64,000 nucleotides of DNA from Diplodia intermedia (GCA_021495925.1 JAKEKT010000053.1:1-64000), one strand, 5' to 3'. Numbered from the stretch's first letter, positions 1-11,766 are shown. Translations and numbers: made by a program. Notes: a model not told the origin generated them from the sequence alone.

Positions 1-251
1 ACAACCACGCCTCACGATCTTTGGTTGATTGGTTTAGCTGGAACCACGATCTTTGTTTGGTTGATTGGTTAAAACAATCAAAGCCTTGCAAACATGCTTG
101 TTTGTTGGCCACCCTGGTGGAGGGCGAATGCGGGCTGTTTTTCGGTGCTCTAGATTGCCTGCTGTTGGTGCTGGGCGCAGCAGCCGTCGTCGGCAATCGT
201 GGAAATCGAGCACTAGAAGCCATCGAACCCTCAGCCATCCCTCCATGCGCC

Positions 252-1624
252 TCAGAAGGACTCCAAGCGGTCGGCCCATGCCACAATGCACCGTTCGCCC
301 AACCCATCATCGCCGCCATGATCAAATTCCTCCGCAGTCCAACGCGTCGCTCCAGGCATCGCCAGCACCTCCTCGTCTGCCGGCGGCGAAGCCATCGCAA
401 ACGCCATCTCCAATTTTTCTTTGCCGTCTTCTGGTGGCAAAACCGCTGCACCCGCCCTCTCCGTGACCAACTGCCCAATTTCCAATTTGGCGGCGGTGAG
501 TTCGGCCTCGCGATCAGCGATCATGCGTCGGAGTTCGGTGATCCACTTCTGATCTGCGGTGATCTTGGTATGGAGCACGGGAACCAGCGTCTGGTAGTTG
601 GTGATTATGCGGTGGGCATCGTGAAGCATCCAATCGCCATCGCCTTTATCCTCGTGGGTGAAGGGTAATCCCGGTCCCTTTGAGGCAATCTACCTGTTCA
701 CTTGCTGAACACATTGGCTGCCGTACTCGGGTATCGTGTGGTCGACATCGGGTAGGTGTCCGTCGCTGGGGCTCTCACTGTTGCGGCGAAGAAGAAAGGT
801 GATGAATTGCTCTTGCCCCTCCACCCTGTTCTCCGCCGTGATGTTCCGAGCGCGAAGCTTCTCGTTCTCGGAGAGGAGGCGGCGAATCCTCTGGGCCACG
901 TCCTGTGAAACAGGAGGATTAGCACCCTTCAAGAAAGAGATGCTGGCGTTGTGTTTTACTTTACCATGCGTGCTCGGTAATCTCCGTTGAGGTACTTGTT
1001 GGCTTCCGCGGGTGTGAGATGACGGAGTATGCGATCGAAGCCCGCAGTCTTGGTGTGGTCTACGTGATGCAAAAACAACTAGGTCAAAATGTGTGATCCG
1101 GCGACGAGTGTGAAACTCTGAAGACCAACCAATATGCACAGTGTGGACAGGTGGCCCCGGGTTGATCCAACGTATATCAACACTGTCCCTGTACCGTGAT
1201 CCCGGAGTTCCGCTGGAGGGCATCTGCAGTTTCGTTTCAGCCGCACAGCGTATGTCAAGCAGGACATGCGAACACATTGACTGACCCGAAGATCGTAACA
1301 GAACGTTTTGTCCGCATGAAATTCGTGCGTTACAAGTTGCATAATTCGCTGGCAGTACAGCTCCACCGACTGTGTATTGGCAATGAATTGGTCCAGAGAA
1401 AATACTGGATGGCACTTGAACTTGAACCCTTGTTTCTCGTGGGAGAAGTCGTTTTCGGGTAGGCCGCGAGCGTCCGTCAACATGATATTGTTATATCTCG
1501 TATACTTCAAAGTGGACTGAGCTTCTTTTGGTATATCACTACCGGCTGGCACCACCATAGCATAAGGCTTCTCCGTGTTGTAGAGTTTGTCCGGTGTGAT
1601 TAACAGAAATGAAGCGGTGTCCAT
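252..1624 (-). CDS. Composite gene: CmcJ/AsaB-like N-terminal half plus coiled-coil tail
   Basis: ATG at 1624. Five exons fit by phase: 1624-1286, 1223-1130, 1059-965, 902-702 and 650-252, giving about 375 aa. Exons 1 to 3 resemble the fungal CmcJ/AsaB-type hydroxylase/desaturase family: a PY motif near the N terminus, DARGLPENDF and GF segments, then VHTVHIDHT, a His-x-Asp-type segment made only when the 1129-1060 intron is removed, and FDRILRHLTP. The family normally continues into a conserved N-W-R-P region after this point. Here a well-formed intron (964-903, branch CTAAT) leads instead into a charged coiled coil (SENEKLRARN, later ITELRRMIADREAEL) with no catalytic look. It may be a real chimera, a truncated enzyme followed by a second gene, or a relic. 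I see no in-frame stop. The family call for exons 1-3 is from memory; the fusion is inferred from splice phase. Confidence 0.42.
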
Positions 1625-1991
1625 GATTGCGAGAGATCGATAGTGGGAGGAGAAGAGTCGGGGAGGATTTTGTAGGTTTTAGACGAGTCTCAAATAATGT
1701 GGAAGGGCCATATTTTTGGCGTGCGCAATCTGATGACGTGATTCCATAATGGATCTTCCCCATCGGAGGTACAATCAAGGGCCAGGCTGGGCTTGAGTTA
1801 ATGAAGGTTGCAGAAGCTCGGTCAAACAGGTAAAGTCGGAACACTTCGTCGTTATTTACGTTTCCATTTCATTTCTCATGTACTATGGAAACGATCGATC
1901 GAGAACAAAAAACGAGGCTCAGGCTGTCATTGAGGCTCAACGTATGCTACCAATCATTGCAACACGAGCATTGGCACACATGCCTCTGCCT

Positions 1992-2578
1992 TCAGTCATC
2001 ATCTGAATCTGGGTCGAGAGAGTGAATCTCCTTCTCTGCCATCAAACGGAGAGTTCCTGATCCCCCAAGCGAATTGTCGCCCTTGTCTTGTTCCTGTTCT
2101 TATTCGCTGCTATCGCCGCAGAGGTTCAGTCCAGATTCGCTGAAATCGCCGGAGATGTTCTGTACAGATTCGCTGCTATCGCCGTCGAGGTTCTGAAAAA
2201 GCAGATCAATACTTCTGACCCTTCAAGTTGTACTCGGTAACCTTACCTTGGACAAAGCACCAGCATATGCCGTATTCTGCGTGAAGGAGGGGGCGGACAT
2301 TGTGCTCTCACACTTTGACTGTTGTGGATGCGGGGTGGTGGGGTATAGTACTGGTAGTGTAGAGTTGGAACTGATGAGATGGAGTTCTCTCTGGCATTGC
2401 TCCGCAGAGATAACCGCCCATTTAAGAACAAACACAAGTGCACGAACAATGGGCCTAGACCCTCATTGTCTCCCAACAGCTCTGTCGCTATCTGTCTTGT
2501 GGCCTGACCTGCTGGTCCCTCTTGTGGACTCTTTTGTGCAGATAGATGCTTTTGTATCACCCCGACAACAAATTGCAA
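1992..2578 (-). pseudogene. 3' end of a broken gene with an acidic 11-residue repeat tail
   Basis: Read on the minus strand, an upstream segment contains ATRQIATELLGDNEGLGPLF, which recalls the helical region of fungal STAND/ankyrin-type proteins, though I cannot name the family firmly. Further on, AYAGALSK is followed by a strong donor (GTAAGG near 2257) and an acceptor (CTTTTTCAG near 2205). The next exon encodes three copies of an 11-residue unit (N-L-x-G-D-S-S-E-S-x-x). A TAA near 2102 interrupts it, but the same frame continues as an acidic tail ending in HSLDPDSDDD before TGA at 1994-1992. A single C-to-T change (CAA to TAA) would explain the stop. The upstream part changes frame near 2490, so the gene looks degenerate or has an intron I did not resolve. 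Confidence 0.35.
2102..2200 (-). repeat. Three tandem 33-bp units encoding an 11-residue repeat
   Basis: Three units starting at 2102, 2135 and 2168 each begin ATTCGCTGMWATCGCCG on the plus strand and are exactly 33 bp, a multiple of three. Read on the minus strand they give a G-D-S/F-S-E-S repeat inside the tail described for 1992-2578. The differences between units are few, so the array is recent or constrained. Confidence 0.8.
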
Positions 2579-2635
2579 GCATCATAGTGGGCACGGGGCT
2601 GAGTGCATGCATGAGTAATCCGGCCGGATGCTTCC

Positions 2636-4226
2636 TCACAGCCGTCTTTGCTGGCAAAGCTGAAAGTACAGCCTATCAATCATCCTTGTTGTCGAAGATT
2701 CGCCATGGTCAGAGGCCGTTGGGCTGCAACGCTTACACCCCATGGAAGGCAAGAGTGCGGGGAACCACAGCCCAATGTCAGCAGCCAGCTGCTTACTGTT
2801 CCTTGCATCTTCGTCACGCGCCATGCTGGCGAGGACCATGCTGATTAAACACGTTGAGCGGCCAATGCCACCCTTGCTCCTGAAAGAATCCTGATAGATC
2901 GACAAAGACTTGAAGAGCATTTCCCTTGTTTGGTTGATGTTAGCCTAAAAGCGGCTCGGTGCATCGCAGGGAGGGCTTACTCTGAGGCTGACTGATCACC
3001 TCGGTTATGCAGGAACCACGCCACTTTGTGCAGTGAAGCTACTGTTCGATAGGTCTCGCCGGGAAAATCTCTGCGGACCGATAGGCTTGAGGTATGGAGC
3101 TTGGAAAGAGCCACGTTGGTGTAGCCGTGTGGCTGAGAAAGGTCATCAGGTGAATCCATCCCCTGCAACATTTGCAGCTGATGCGAAAAATCAACGAACA
3201 ACTCTTCTGCTCTATTCACGTTGAGGTAGATTGCGCCTAGCGTCCTGTAAACAGTTGCCAAGGGATATTGATTCGTCAGAAGACTTTCCCCCACTTGGCG
3301 TGCAGTCGGAAGAATCTGCATGGCCTGAGCGGGCAAGCCTTGCTCGAACAGGTACCAGGATGCATTGGCAAGAATCACACCGAAATGCATCCGTGGTAAC
3401 AAAGGTGGATCCGATTGTCGATAGAACTGCTCGATAGCTGTCACTTGTGGAAGTTACAATCGACATTGCGGCCACTGATTGTTCAGCGACGCCTTTTCTG
3501 GGGTCAACGCGGGTAGACCCTGTACAGTATCTCGACAGCCTCGTCAAAGCAAGCTTGTCGATCATCCTGTGCCATCTTGCCCAGTGTGATTGCACCTACC
3601 AAGCGATGCAAAGAAAAAATGTGCCGCATCTTGTCCTTCCGGACCATGGGCTGATGCACATACCTCGTTTGCGAATCAGCCACATCTATGGCCATGGTAG
3701 ATGCAGTTGCTATCACCTCCCACGATCTAAGGAAGAGCAATTTGTCCGTCGATGCTGGGGCTGAGAGACGTGAAAAGGTGAAGGGTAGCCGAGAGCTTAT
3801 TGAAAACATGGGCAGGGACAAACAAATGACAGTGGTGCTGCTCATGAATATGGGAGAACAAAATTATGATATGGTTTTGGCTGCTGTGCGAGATGACGTT
3901 TTGTAGGGAGCTGCACACTGGAATTTCAGGCTCGGAGTGGGGCATCGGCGGGAGTGAGGGCAAGGCGGCGGATGTCGTCGGCGAAGTCTAAACTGTATCA
4001 GTAATGACAAATTTTGGGGCTTGGAATGAGAAGTGACAAGTACCGTCCCATCCGTCCCACGAGGCGCCGTCAATTTTCGGCAATGCAACCGTCGAATTAG
4101 CCATTCCTGTCCATTCCGGTAACAATGTGCCCAAGTCCAAATGCGTTCATGAAGCATTCCCACCCAGACCATACCTTCACCTTTGTGTCGCTCTTGCTTC
4201 AGCAGTTTCAGTAACGCGGACGCCAT
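2636..4226 (-). pseudogene. Relic of a STAND (NB-ARC-like) NTPase with TPR repeats
   Basis: Minus-strand segments follow the order expected for fungal NB-ARC/TPR proteins. First is GTDGTVLVTSHSK (about 4045), which resembles the GSxLxTSRS end of the nucleotide-binding domain. Next is MRHIFSLHRLVGAITLGKM (about 3600), the F-S-x-H-R-L-V winged-helix motif, then AVEILYRVYP. Then come LPQVTAIEQFYRQ and ANASWYLFEQGLPAQAM, TPR-like helices, continuing across a good intron (donor GTAAGC near 2985, branch GGCTAAC, acceptor near 2920) into ASEEMLFKSLSIYQDSF. It is broken by a frameshift near 3497 (after YPR) and a TAA near 3449 in the W-P-Q-C-R-L/L-P-Q-V segment. No P-loop was located. Proteins of this type act in fungal non-self recognition and programmed cell death; this copy is probably dead. 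Confidence 0.5.
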
Positions 4227-4773
4227 ATCGAATGGAGGATCTTGATTGGAGATTAGCAGACCGCAAAGAAGTTGGCCGTGGTCGTGCCTGGAAATACACG
4301 GTCCAGAGGCGTCACATAAATTTACCGCTTGCTACACAGCTTCCTTTTCCCCGGGACGCTCGAGCAGTGAGCTCGAGTGGGTTCGAGATATTAGTGGTGA
4401 CGAGAGCCAGCGTGTGCTTCTACAAAAGTACATCGGGTTCAACAGAACCGTATTGCGCGGCGTGGTTGAGCTTGAGCTGGTTGCACTCGATGACAATGAT
4501 ACCGTTCCTATGCATCAGTGCTTAATTTGTGCACATTTGTCTGGAACAGTCGCTTATCTACAATGTTATACATCCACGGTGGTATCTTGGCGACGTGGCG
4601 TAGGTTCCCTACCGCTCCTCCACTTGCTTTGATAGCAAGACGCTCTGCCCACACCCGACGCCTCACCCGTCGATGCTACTCTCAGCAACGTCTCACTTGA
4701 TGATACTAAAATTACTGGTGGCCAAGTAGTAGGTCGTGAATGTGCGTCTGGAGGGTTATATTCCTGGCTTGGC

Positions 4774-6153
4774 TTAGACCAAGCTCGTCAAACTCCTCTC
4801 TGGTAGTGGATCTTCGACGGTGATGTGCAACTGCTCGATGCCCTGCAGTTTACGTCGCTTGGCGGCAACAGTCCAAAACGAAACATCGTCTTGTGGAATC
4901 CGCATTCCTCCCGGGAAAAACGTAGGTATCAAGGACGAGCCCACACCAATAAACGGATACCTCTTTTCAGCCTCCCTAAGGGCCTCAGCAATCATGGGCT
5001 TTTTGATCGTGCTGCCCTTTTCTTCCACTAGATGGATGCCCAGCGCACTGGGATGGCGGGCGGCTCCCGCGACATATATACTGTGGACCATGCCGATAAG
5101 GCCCACGGCCATGAGATCTGTACATGGTTCGTTAAGCACCATCAGCATCGGGCGAGGGAAAAGTCGATACTCACACCACGTGTCCTCCTCCAAGCCCGTG
5201 ACGGAAATCAGCAAGACGATCCACAAGACCGCCAACCCGACGCTGGTGGCGCGCGAAAGCAGCGAGAACCTAAACCTCTTACTGCCGGACGCAAGCAACT
5301 CAATATCCAGCCCCTTACACCTCGCCTTCGACCCGTCGCCATCGCTCCCCAGGATGACCATGACGTACCGGCTGCCGTTCCCCTGGGTGATGCAGACGGT
5401 GGAGTCGATGTCCGCAACGCGCGACCACTTCTCGCTCTTCCACTGCGGAATCGCGCCGTGCAGCAGCGCGAGGACGGTGCCGCCGGCGGTGACGGTGACG
5501 GGCGCCCAGTTGCGGTGCGTGACGAACGGCACGATGGACACGACCAGCTGCAGCAGCATGACGGCGAACCCCGAGTACCACACGGCGTCGCGCCTGATCT
5601 CGCCCGCGACCGCGTCCTGGTCGTACCGGAAGAACGACATCTGGAAGTCCTGGTTGCGCACGGCGTCGTCGGTGCCGCCGCCGTGATCCGCCGTGGCCGA
5701 CTCGGCGTAGCGCCGCGACAGCTCCTGGTCGCGTAGGAGCCGCCCGATTATCCACGCTTTGTTGTCGCGCACGTGCCGGTATTTGGCGTTGATGACTTGT
5801 GCGGGGAAGTCCGGGTTGGGTGTCATGCGCGTGTCTTGGATGGGTTTGCGTCAGTGGGATCTGATCTCGCCGTGCATCGGGCGGTGCAGGGGGGTCGTTT
5901 TACCGCCGAAAACTGCCAGGAGGGAATTGAATGCGTAGGCGACCCATCCGAAGGAAAAGACGGCGGGGGTGAAGATGCATCCGGCCTGTTGCGAAAGTGC
6001 CGCCTTGATGATCTCCGGGCCGATGATTAGAAGAAGGGAGAATATGTCGCTCGGGTTCCCCCACTGGTTGCGGAACTGGGATGCTGCGCTCCGCTTTTGG
6101 AGCTGTTGTGCGGCGGTTTGAGCGTCGTTTGCTGCCGATATGATGGGAGACAT
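4774..6153 (-). CDS. Fungal multi-span integral membrane protein
   Basis: Three exons: 6153-5904, 5834-5175 and 5117-4774, giving about 417 aa. The first intron removes an in-frame TGA and joins LLAVFG to DTRMTPNPDFP. The second (donor GTGAGT, acceptor TACAG, 57 bp, in frame) restores EEDTWYLMAVGLIGM. About six hydrophobic segments are visible: DIFSLLLIIGPEIIKAALSQ, FSFGWVAYAFNSLLAVF, AVMLLQLVVSIVPF, VTAGGTVLALLHGA, VGLAVLWIVLLISV and LMAVGLIGMVHSIYVAG. The sequence style matches a widespread but functionally uncharacterised Pezizomycotina family. The soluble C-terminal part has no catalytic motif I recognise. Both flanks are gene-poor. The gene structure is well supported; the function is unknown. 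Confidence 0.82.
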
Positions 6154-8261
6154 TTGCGACCGAGAACCCGGTAAGGAGGGCTGGGCTTAACGATAATCCA
6201 AGAGTCTAGACGAATTTGCGCGCTGCTTCCAAATGACTCGCTGCGGTAGGGGTGGAAAAGAGGATGTGACTGGACATGCAGCGACGCGGGGAATCGTCCT
6301 ATACATTTGGGGGTCAAAACCTGTACAGAGGGTCAGTGCAGCCGACTGCCAGCTTGATCTTTTTTTGTTGCGCGGCTGAGGTGCCATACTAAAGCGCTAT
6401 TATACTACAAGCATGCTCATCATGTATCGGATTTGTTTTCGGTGTTGGGGAACGTCATCTCCACACGGAACACAAAGAGTACAGCCTCCGAGAAAGTTTT
6501 CTCGACTTATTGGCCAGCCTTACATGGCACTCCGGTGTGGCGGCACCTTATTGGTGGGAGTTTAATTATCGTTACGCCGCTATCTGTGGGCCATGCAATG
6601 TGATATGTTCGGACCCTCTGTTCCGAGCGGCGTAGCAGTTTCCGATCGCCAATGATCATCAAATCGTATGGCTACCATGTATTCCCTAAGCGCCGAGCAA
6701 CTACGTCAAAAAAAGGCCAGCAATATTCGTACAACGTTTTCACACCGTCAATTCCAAACAAGAGTGCCCGGCGCTTGGGATTCAAGACCGACATCGACGC
6801 GAGACATGTGTTCAAGCACGGATCCCTCGCTTCACCTTGGACCATCCAAATGGAGACCCTGCCAGGTTCTTGTCTTAGTTGGACTACCAACATACCTACG
6901 AATCGTCTGGTTAGGACATGAATGCAATGCTTACGCTCCATCCACGTTCAAGACCACGCTTCCGGGCCCTCTAACGACTGTTACTTGTTCCATTTTTCCG
7001 CTGATGTCTTTCAGGCCGAAATACAATTCGAGTTTGGAGTGAGTCAGCCTGCGCTTCCCCAGAGTTAATGGTGGATATGCCGTGCTGTTAATCGAAGAGT
7101 ACGAGGATCATCTCGAAAAGATTGGAGAACTCATTACGCGAGAGAAAGACTGCGGCTGCCGTTCAAGCCAGTCATCGAGCCTGAGAATAGAACCCACAAG
7201 CCGTTCTTGTTAAGCAGGAGAGAGCGCAGCGGACGGAAAAAGACTTGGGTTGAGCAAAAGGGCAATGAGGTGGGGAGGGCTAAATCCGACGAGGGTGTTT
7301 GAGAATTATACCGTGGGCGGGCGCGGATGCTTAGCTTTGGTATCACTTGAACTTGCTTTCATCAGTCAAACCTCGCATGTTGCTTCCCGACGGAGACAAA
7401 GCCCTGTTGCAGTTGTTCGCTTTTCTGTTTTAGTAGCGTGGCAATTTCCACAAACCTGTTCTTCAATGCGTAGTCGCGAGCAGCGCAGCCAATCGAATCT
7501 TAGATCATGGGATCTGCGCCTTGTTATGGAATTGACCTACCACAACTAGCTACCACTCGGCTCGGGCCGCTCCGTGCAGTGGGGTGCCAAGACCTACGAA
7601 GGATCGTATGTTCCAGTCCACTGGCTGTACTATATGCAATTACCGCAAAGTTCTGAAACGCGTTGAAGGCCGGCACAAAATGGTAAAATCGTCATATTAT
7701 GACGAAGTTGCCACGGGAGAAACAAAGCGATTTGAATGTTAAGGGCCTATTATAATACGACTAAGTGAACTATGTTTATAAGAATTTAAACAGAATTCGA
7801 AAAAGTCATTCATGCTATAGTCGTTTCTCCTTGAAGTTTTCCATATGTCGTTGCTGGCGTCGTTGCTAGAGGATTCAGTCGCAACTTAGAAAGTAGACCA
7901 AGCTGGCTATTACGACCACAACTGCCGGTGGCTGTCTAGAAGCCAGTTAGCTCCAGGTAGTCGGCAGTCAAACGCCCCCTGACTATGGTGGCTATTAGTG
8001 GTGACCGTTGGCGGTATGGCGTAGCAGCTTGGATCTCTCGGGCCTGTCCACCTTGTGTATATCAAGTGAGCATCCATATGGGTCCGCCCACCTTCCTCAT
8101 TCACCCGACGGCCGTGCACATTGGCACCTGACTTCCGGTGCTGAGATGTCCCAGCAACCGTGGTCAGCGTCCAGCGTCGCTCTGGCTGCCTATATAAACC
8201 TTCTTCCTCCTCCACCCTTCCACCCCAACCCCATCATCCGTCACCCTCATCATCGACCAAC
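6154..8261. other. Gene-free stretch of about 2.1 kb
   Basis: Short overlapping frames occur on both strands, but none has a recognisable motif, a splice-supported extension or consistent codon use. AT content rises near 7690-7830. The last 100 bp (pyrimidine-rich, with TATATAAAC near 8189) are the likely promoter of the gene starting at 8262. Confidence 0.5.
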
Positions 8262-9218
8262 ATGTCACTCAATGGTCTTGAGAAAGGCTTTGCGAAGGTC
8301 AACCTCGTGGTACGTAATGCAACTCCACCTCAAACATAGCTCCCACTAATGCCTCCTGCCAAACAGCCACCCAGACCGTCCGCTGATCCAGCCAACCAGC
8401 TCGCCAACCGCCCGAGCGCCAGCACCGCAGAGCCGCGCCACCCGCATTTCCGACTCCTCGACCTCCCCCGCGAACTCCGCCTCATGATCTACGAAGCCGT
8501 CCTCGTCTCGCGCTCCCCCGTCTACATCCGCAACGCCAGCGGCGACCACCCGCGGAACGACCCCCCCTCGCGGCTCTTCAGCTCCTCTCGGCCCACCCCC
8601 ATCGCGACCCCCCTCCTGCGCGTCTCCAAGCAGATCTACGCCGAAGCCGGGCCCATCGTCTGGCGCGCCAACGAGCTCGCCTTCACCTCCTACCACACCT
8701 TCTCGCAGTTCGTCCACACCTACCGCGGCGGCGCGACGGCGGCGCACACGTTCCGCAGCCCGGCGCCGTTCCGCATGCCGCGCCCGGCGCCGGTGCTCCT
8801 CCCGCGCCCGCTGGCGCTCGTGCGCCGCGTGCGCGTCGTGCAGGCGGACCACTCGTGGGGCGCGTGGCCCGCCGGGTCGGCGTGGTGGGCGTTCGCCGCC
8901 GGCTGCGCCGGCAGCATCGAGCGCATCACGCTGGATTGGGGCATGCATGCAGACAGGGGCTACCGCGGCGAGTGGCCCGATGTCGTGGCTGATGTGGGCG
9001 CTTGGGCGGCCCCGGGCTGCGGGTTTCGCGAGCTGGTGAGGCATATGGGAGGGGATGGGGATGCGGTGGTGGATCGCTTGATCCGCGTGACGGATGCTGC
9101 GGTGGAGGGCCAGATGAAATACCGGAGGAAGGTGGCGCCGGGGGCTGCGCGGGTGGTTTCGCGCGAGCAGCTGGAGAGGCTGGTGAGGAGCGCGATGAAG
9201 GAGGCGCTTAGGCGGTGA
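8262..9218 (+). CDS. 2EXR-domain protein
   Basis: Two exons, 8262-8309 and 8367-9218, giving 299 aa. The start lies in CCAACATGTC. The first 16 codons (MSLNGLEKGF...) precede a GTACGT donor; the intron has a CACTAAT branch and an AAACAG acceptor. After a Pro-rich leader comes HFRLLDLPRELRLMIYEAVL, the F-x-x-L-P-x-E-L-R-x-x-I-Y core of the fungal 2EXR/F-box-like family, followed by PLLRVSKQIYAEAGPIVW (the usual L-x-V-C/S-K-Q-I-Y-x-E segment). Proteins of this family are abundant in ascomycetes and their biochemical role is not established. A second, divergent member lies at 27244-28122. The long frame on the opposite strand is a GC-driven shadow. Confidence 0.85.
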
Positions 9219-10647
9219 GGGGCTCGTGGGCGGGCTTGGTGGTTTCGTCTTGGCTGCATGGCGTGGTGGCGGATAGGAGGAGTCATCTTTTGCCCTTGCT
9301 CGGTGCAGCCATGAACTTCTTTTTTTTCCTAATGCATAGCAGATTTCACTCTCCCTCGACAAGATACTTGGTAAGAACCACCTTCATGGCAAGGTTGCTT
9401 TGAGATAGTTTGGAGTTTTCTATTAATTTCATGCATCTGATTTTTCTGCTACTATGAATTTCGGAATACTGAAAGCCGCTTCTCACCGCAGAAATGGCGC
9501 AACTTGTTTTCCAGCCACCCCGCACATACGTGCCACAAATGGGCGTGGATTTCACCCACATAATTGTTTATGCTCGCGGGGCTCATGCCAACGCGGATCA
9601 GATTGAGACGGTTTTCTGCTCGAGCCTTCTGCACTTGGACACAAGCTCGGTCATGTACTCGCGCGAGGTCCGCACCAATAAAGTTAAGCAGCCGCCCACG
9701 AGGAGCTTCACCGAAGCTGGTTGCAATGACGCTACGTATAGATAGGAAATACTTCAGGGCGGGGTAGTCTCAATGAGCGCGGGTAGGAGGCGTGTCTATA
9801 GTTACGGCGGGGTCGCCAATAAAATCATTCACTTTGGCAGCATCATCATTAACGTGGCGAACCCCGGCCGCTTCCGCATGGTTCCCGCCGGAAGCCTTTT
9901 CCGCTTATCTCGGATAGCCGGAACCCTCGCGCATGAAGCATTTTCAACCATCAGATGCGCTGATTGGTCAGGCGCAGCCTGCGCCTGACCAGGGATGCTG
10001 TCATGATGGACTTCACAAACGTCAGCTGGGCGTGCGCTTAGGCACTTTGGTCCCAGCACAGCGGACTGCCGTACCGGGCTTGCCATCAGTTACCGAGCCG
10101 AAACGGGGAGTGATGTGCTCATTCTGGCCAGCAACCGCCGGAAACGTGCCTAGCGTGCGTGATTGATAATGTGCATCAACCATCACTGGACGGCGCTAAA
10201 GAAGACCACCCGCCCTTCCCTGCCGCGAGCCGAGGCATCGAGGGATATCCGGGCCCGGCATCTTTTCGGGAGGCTTGTAGCTCCGCCGATAGCGAAGGTC
10301 TAGAAACGTGCCCGAGTCCATCCCTTGCATGAGCAAAGTGGCTGTGATGGTCCAGATTACTGTAGCCAGCGGCCGGTGACGAAAGCACTGCCACCACCGT
10401 GAAGATAAGACTTTATTGGAGTTTGGCTCCGTTCCTGTAATTTCCAGCTACTTTCCTTTCTTCCTTTTCACTTTCTCTATCAACGTACGCAGTCAGCCAC
10501 CTATCGCCATAGGCCCAGATCCTCTACGTCTTTTAATAATTCTTGTAATCAATCTCTACTGCTTCAATCATCTCTACCTCCCCATTTCTTTTTCCACGGC
10601 CACGACACCAATACGGCCATGCTACTTGACGTTTCGTAGAACAAACC
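9219..10647. other. Gene-free stretch of about 1.4 kb
   Basis: I see no supported gene. The open frames are below about 85 codons on either strand and show no family motif. The last 200 bp (pyrimidine-rich, with AATACGGCCATGCTACTTG just before 10648) are the presumed leader of the rhodopsin-domain gene. Confidence 0.45.
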
Positions 10648-11766
10648 ATGTCTTCACTCGATAATACTTACGAGTTGGACGGGAGGCAGAAGACCTTTCG
10701 CACTCTAATGATTATTTTATTTACCATCACGGGCGCTTTCGTCGCCATGCGATGCTGGGTCCGCATACGATTGCAGGCGCAGTTCACCGCCGACGACTAC
10801 TTCCTCGTAACCGCACTAGTACGTCTCCTCCGCCCCCCTCCAACGTTCGAACTGCAGCAGCCCCACTCACAACAACCCCAGGCCATCTACGCCATCCAGG
10901 TGGCCTTCGGCATCTACGCCATCGACCACGGCGGCTTCGGCGGCGTCATCGCCAACGTCCCACCCGCCATCTACGCCGTCGGGCTCAAATGGATCATCCT
11001 CACGCAAATCACGTACCCGCTCGTGCAGCTCTTCGCCAAGCTCAGCATCGCGCTCCTGCAGCTGCGCATCGCAGGGCTATCCACCACGCCCCTGCTGCGA
11101 CGCGCGCACTACGCGTCGATGTTGCTCGTCGTGCTCGTGTCTCTACTGGGCTTCTTCTCAGCGCTGATCCAGTGCGACCCGAGCGACGCGGACGCGACGT
11201 CGCGCACATTGCTCGGGCGGCGGCAGCAGCAGCAGCAGCGGGAGGGCGGCATCCTGATCCCGACGGTGCCGTGCCACTCGCACCGGCCGACGCTGATCGC
11301 GGGCTACGTCAACTCGGCGCTCAGCATCGCGCTGGACTGGTACTACTCGGTCGCCATGGCGCCCGCCATCTGGGCGCTGCGCAACGTCTCCGCCGTCGTG
11401 CGCCTCGGCGTCATCGTCATCCTCGGCATGAGCGTGCTGGCCTCCGTCGCCACCGTCGTCAAGCTGGTGTACCTGGTGCGCATCGCCGATTCGCGCGAGC
11501 CGCTGCGCGATTTTACCCCTGTCGCGCTGTGGTCGACGGTGGAGGGGTGTGTCGGCATGTGTGCGGCTTGCTTGGCGACGCTGAGGCCGCTGGTGAAGCA
11601 TATCATGAGGCCGTTTGAGAGCGGGGCGGGGCCGGCGGCGTGGTGTGAGGAGGAGGGGTCGTCGAGGGCGAGCTCGGGGCGGAGTGGGAAGAAGAGGGGG
11701 AGGGGGAGAGAGGTGGTGCAGTTGGATGAGTTGGACACGGGGCTGTCGACGGTGGAGACTTTGTGA
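10648..11766 (+). CDS. Rhodopsin-domain (PTH11-like) integral membrane protein
   Basis: Start in CCATGTCTTC. A 63-bp in-frame intron is likely at 10819-10881 (donor GTACGT, acceptor CCCCAG), giving 351 aa; without splicing, a Pro/Gln-rich insert would break the second membrane segment. Hydrophobic helices: TLMIILFTITGAFVAMRCWV, the segment around AIQVAFGIYAID, WIILTQITYPLVQLFAKLSI, ASMLLVVLVSLLGFFSALI, SALSIALDWYYSVAMAP, LGVIVILGMSVLASVATVV and WSTVEGCVGMCAACLATL. The motif F-A-K-L-S-I-A-L-L-Q-L-R after helix 3 and the W-x-x-V-E-x-x-V-G-x-x-x-A-C-L segment are hallmarks of the large fungal rhodopsin-domain family, often called PTH11-like receptors. A Q-rich stretch (QQQQQ) lies in a loop and the tail is basic. 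Ligand and role are unknown. Confidence 0.85.
   Translation: MSSLDNTYELDGRQKTFRTLMIILFTITGAFVAMRCWVRIRLQAQFTADDYFLVTALVRLLRPPPTFELQQPHSQQPQAIYAIQVAFGIYAIDHGGFGGVIANVPPAIYAVGLKWIILTQITYPLVQLFAKLSIALLQLRIAGLSTTPLLRRAHYASMLLVVLVSLLGFFSALIQCDPSDADATSRTLLGRRQQQQQREGGILIPTVPCHSHRPTLIAGYVNSALSIALDWYYSVAMAPAIWALRNVSAVVRLGVIVILGMSVLASVATVVKLVYLVRIADSREPLRDFTPVALWSTVEGCVGMCAACLATLRPLVKHIMRPFESGAGPAAWCEEEGSSRASSGRSGKKRGRGREVVQLDELDTGLSTVETL

Noticed and set aside
1..70. Two near-identical CACGATCTTTG..TTGATTGGTT copies at the left edge
   Set aside because: A short direct repeat (13-35 and 45-70) cut by the window edge; too little sequence to say what it belongs to.
8346..9362. 338-codon minus-strand frame
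   Set aside because: Arg/Pro-rich shadow of the GC-rich 2EXR gene on the plus strand, which has motifs and a spliced start.
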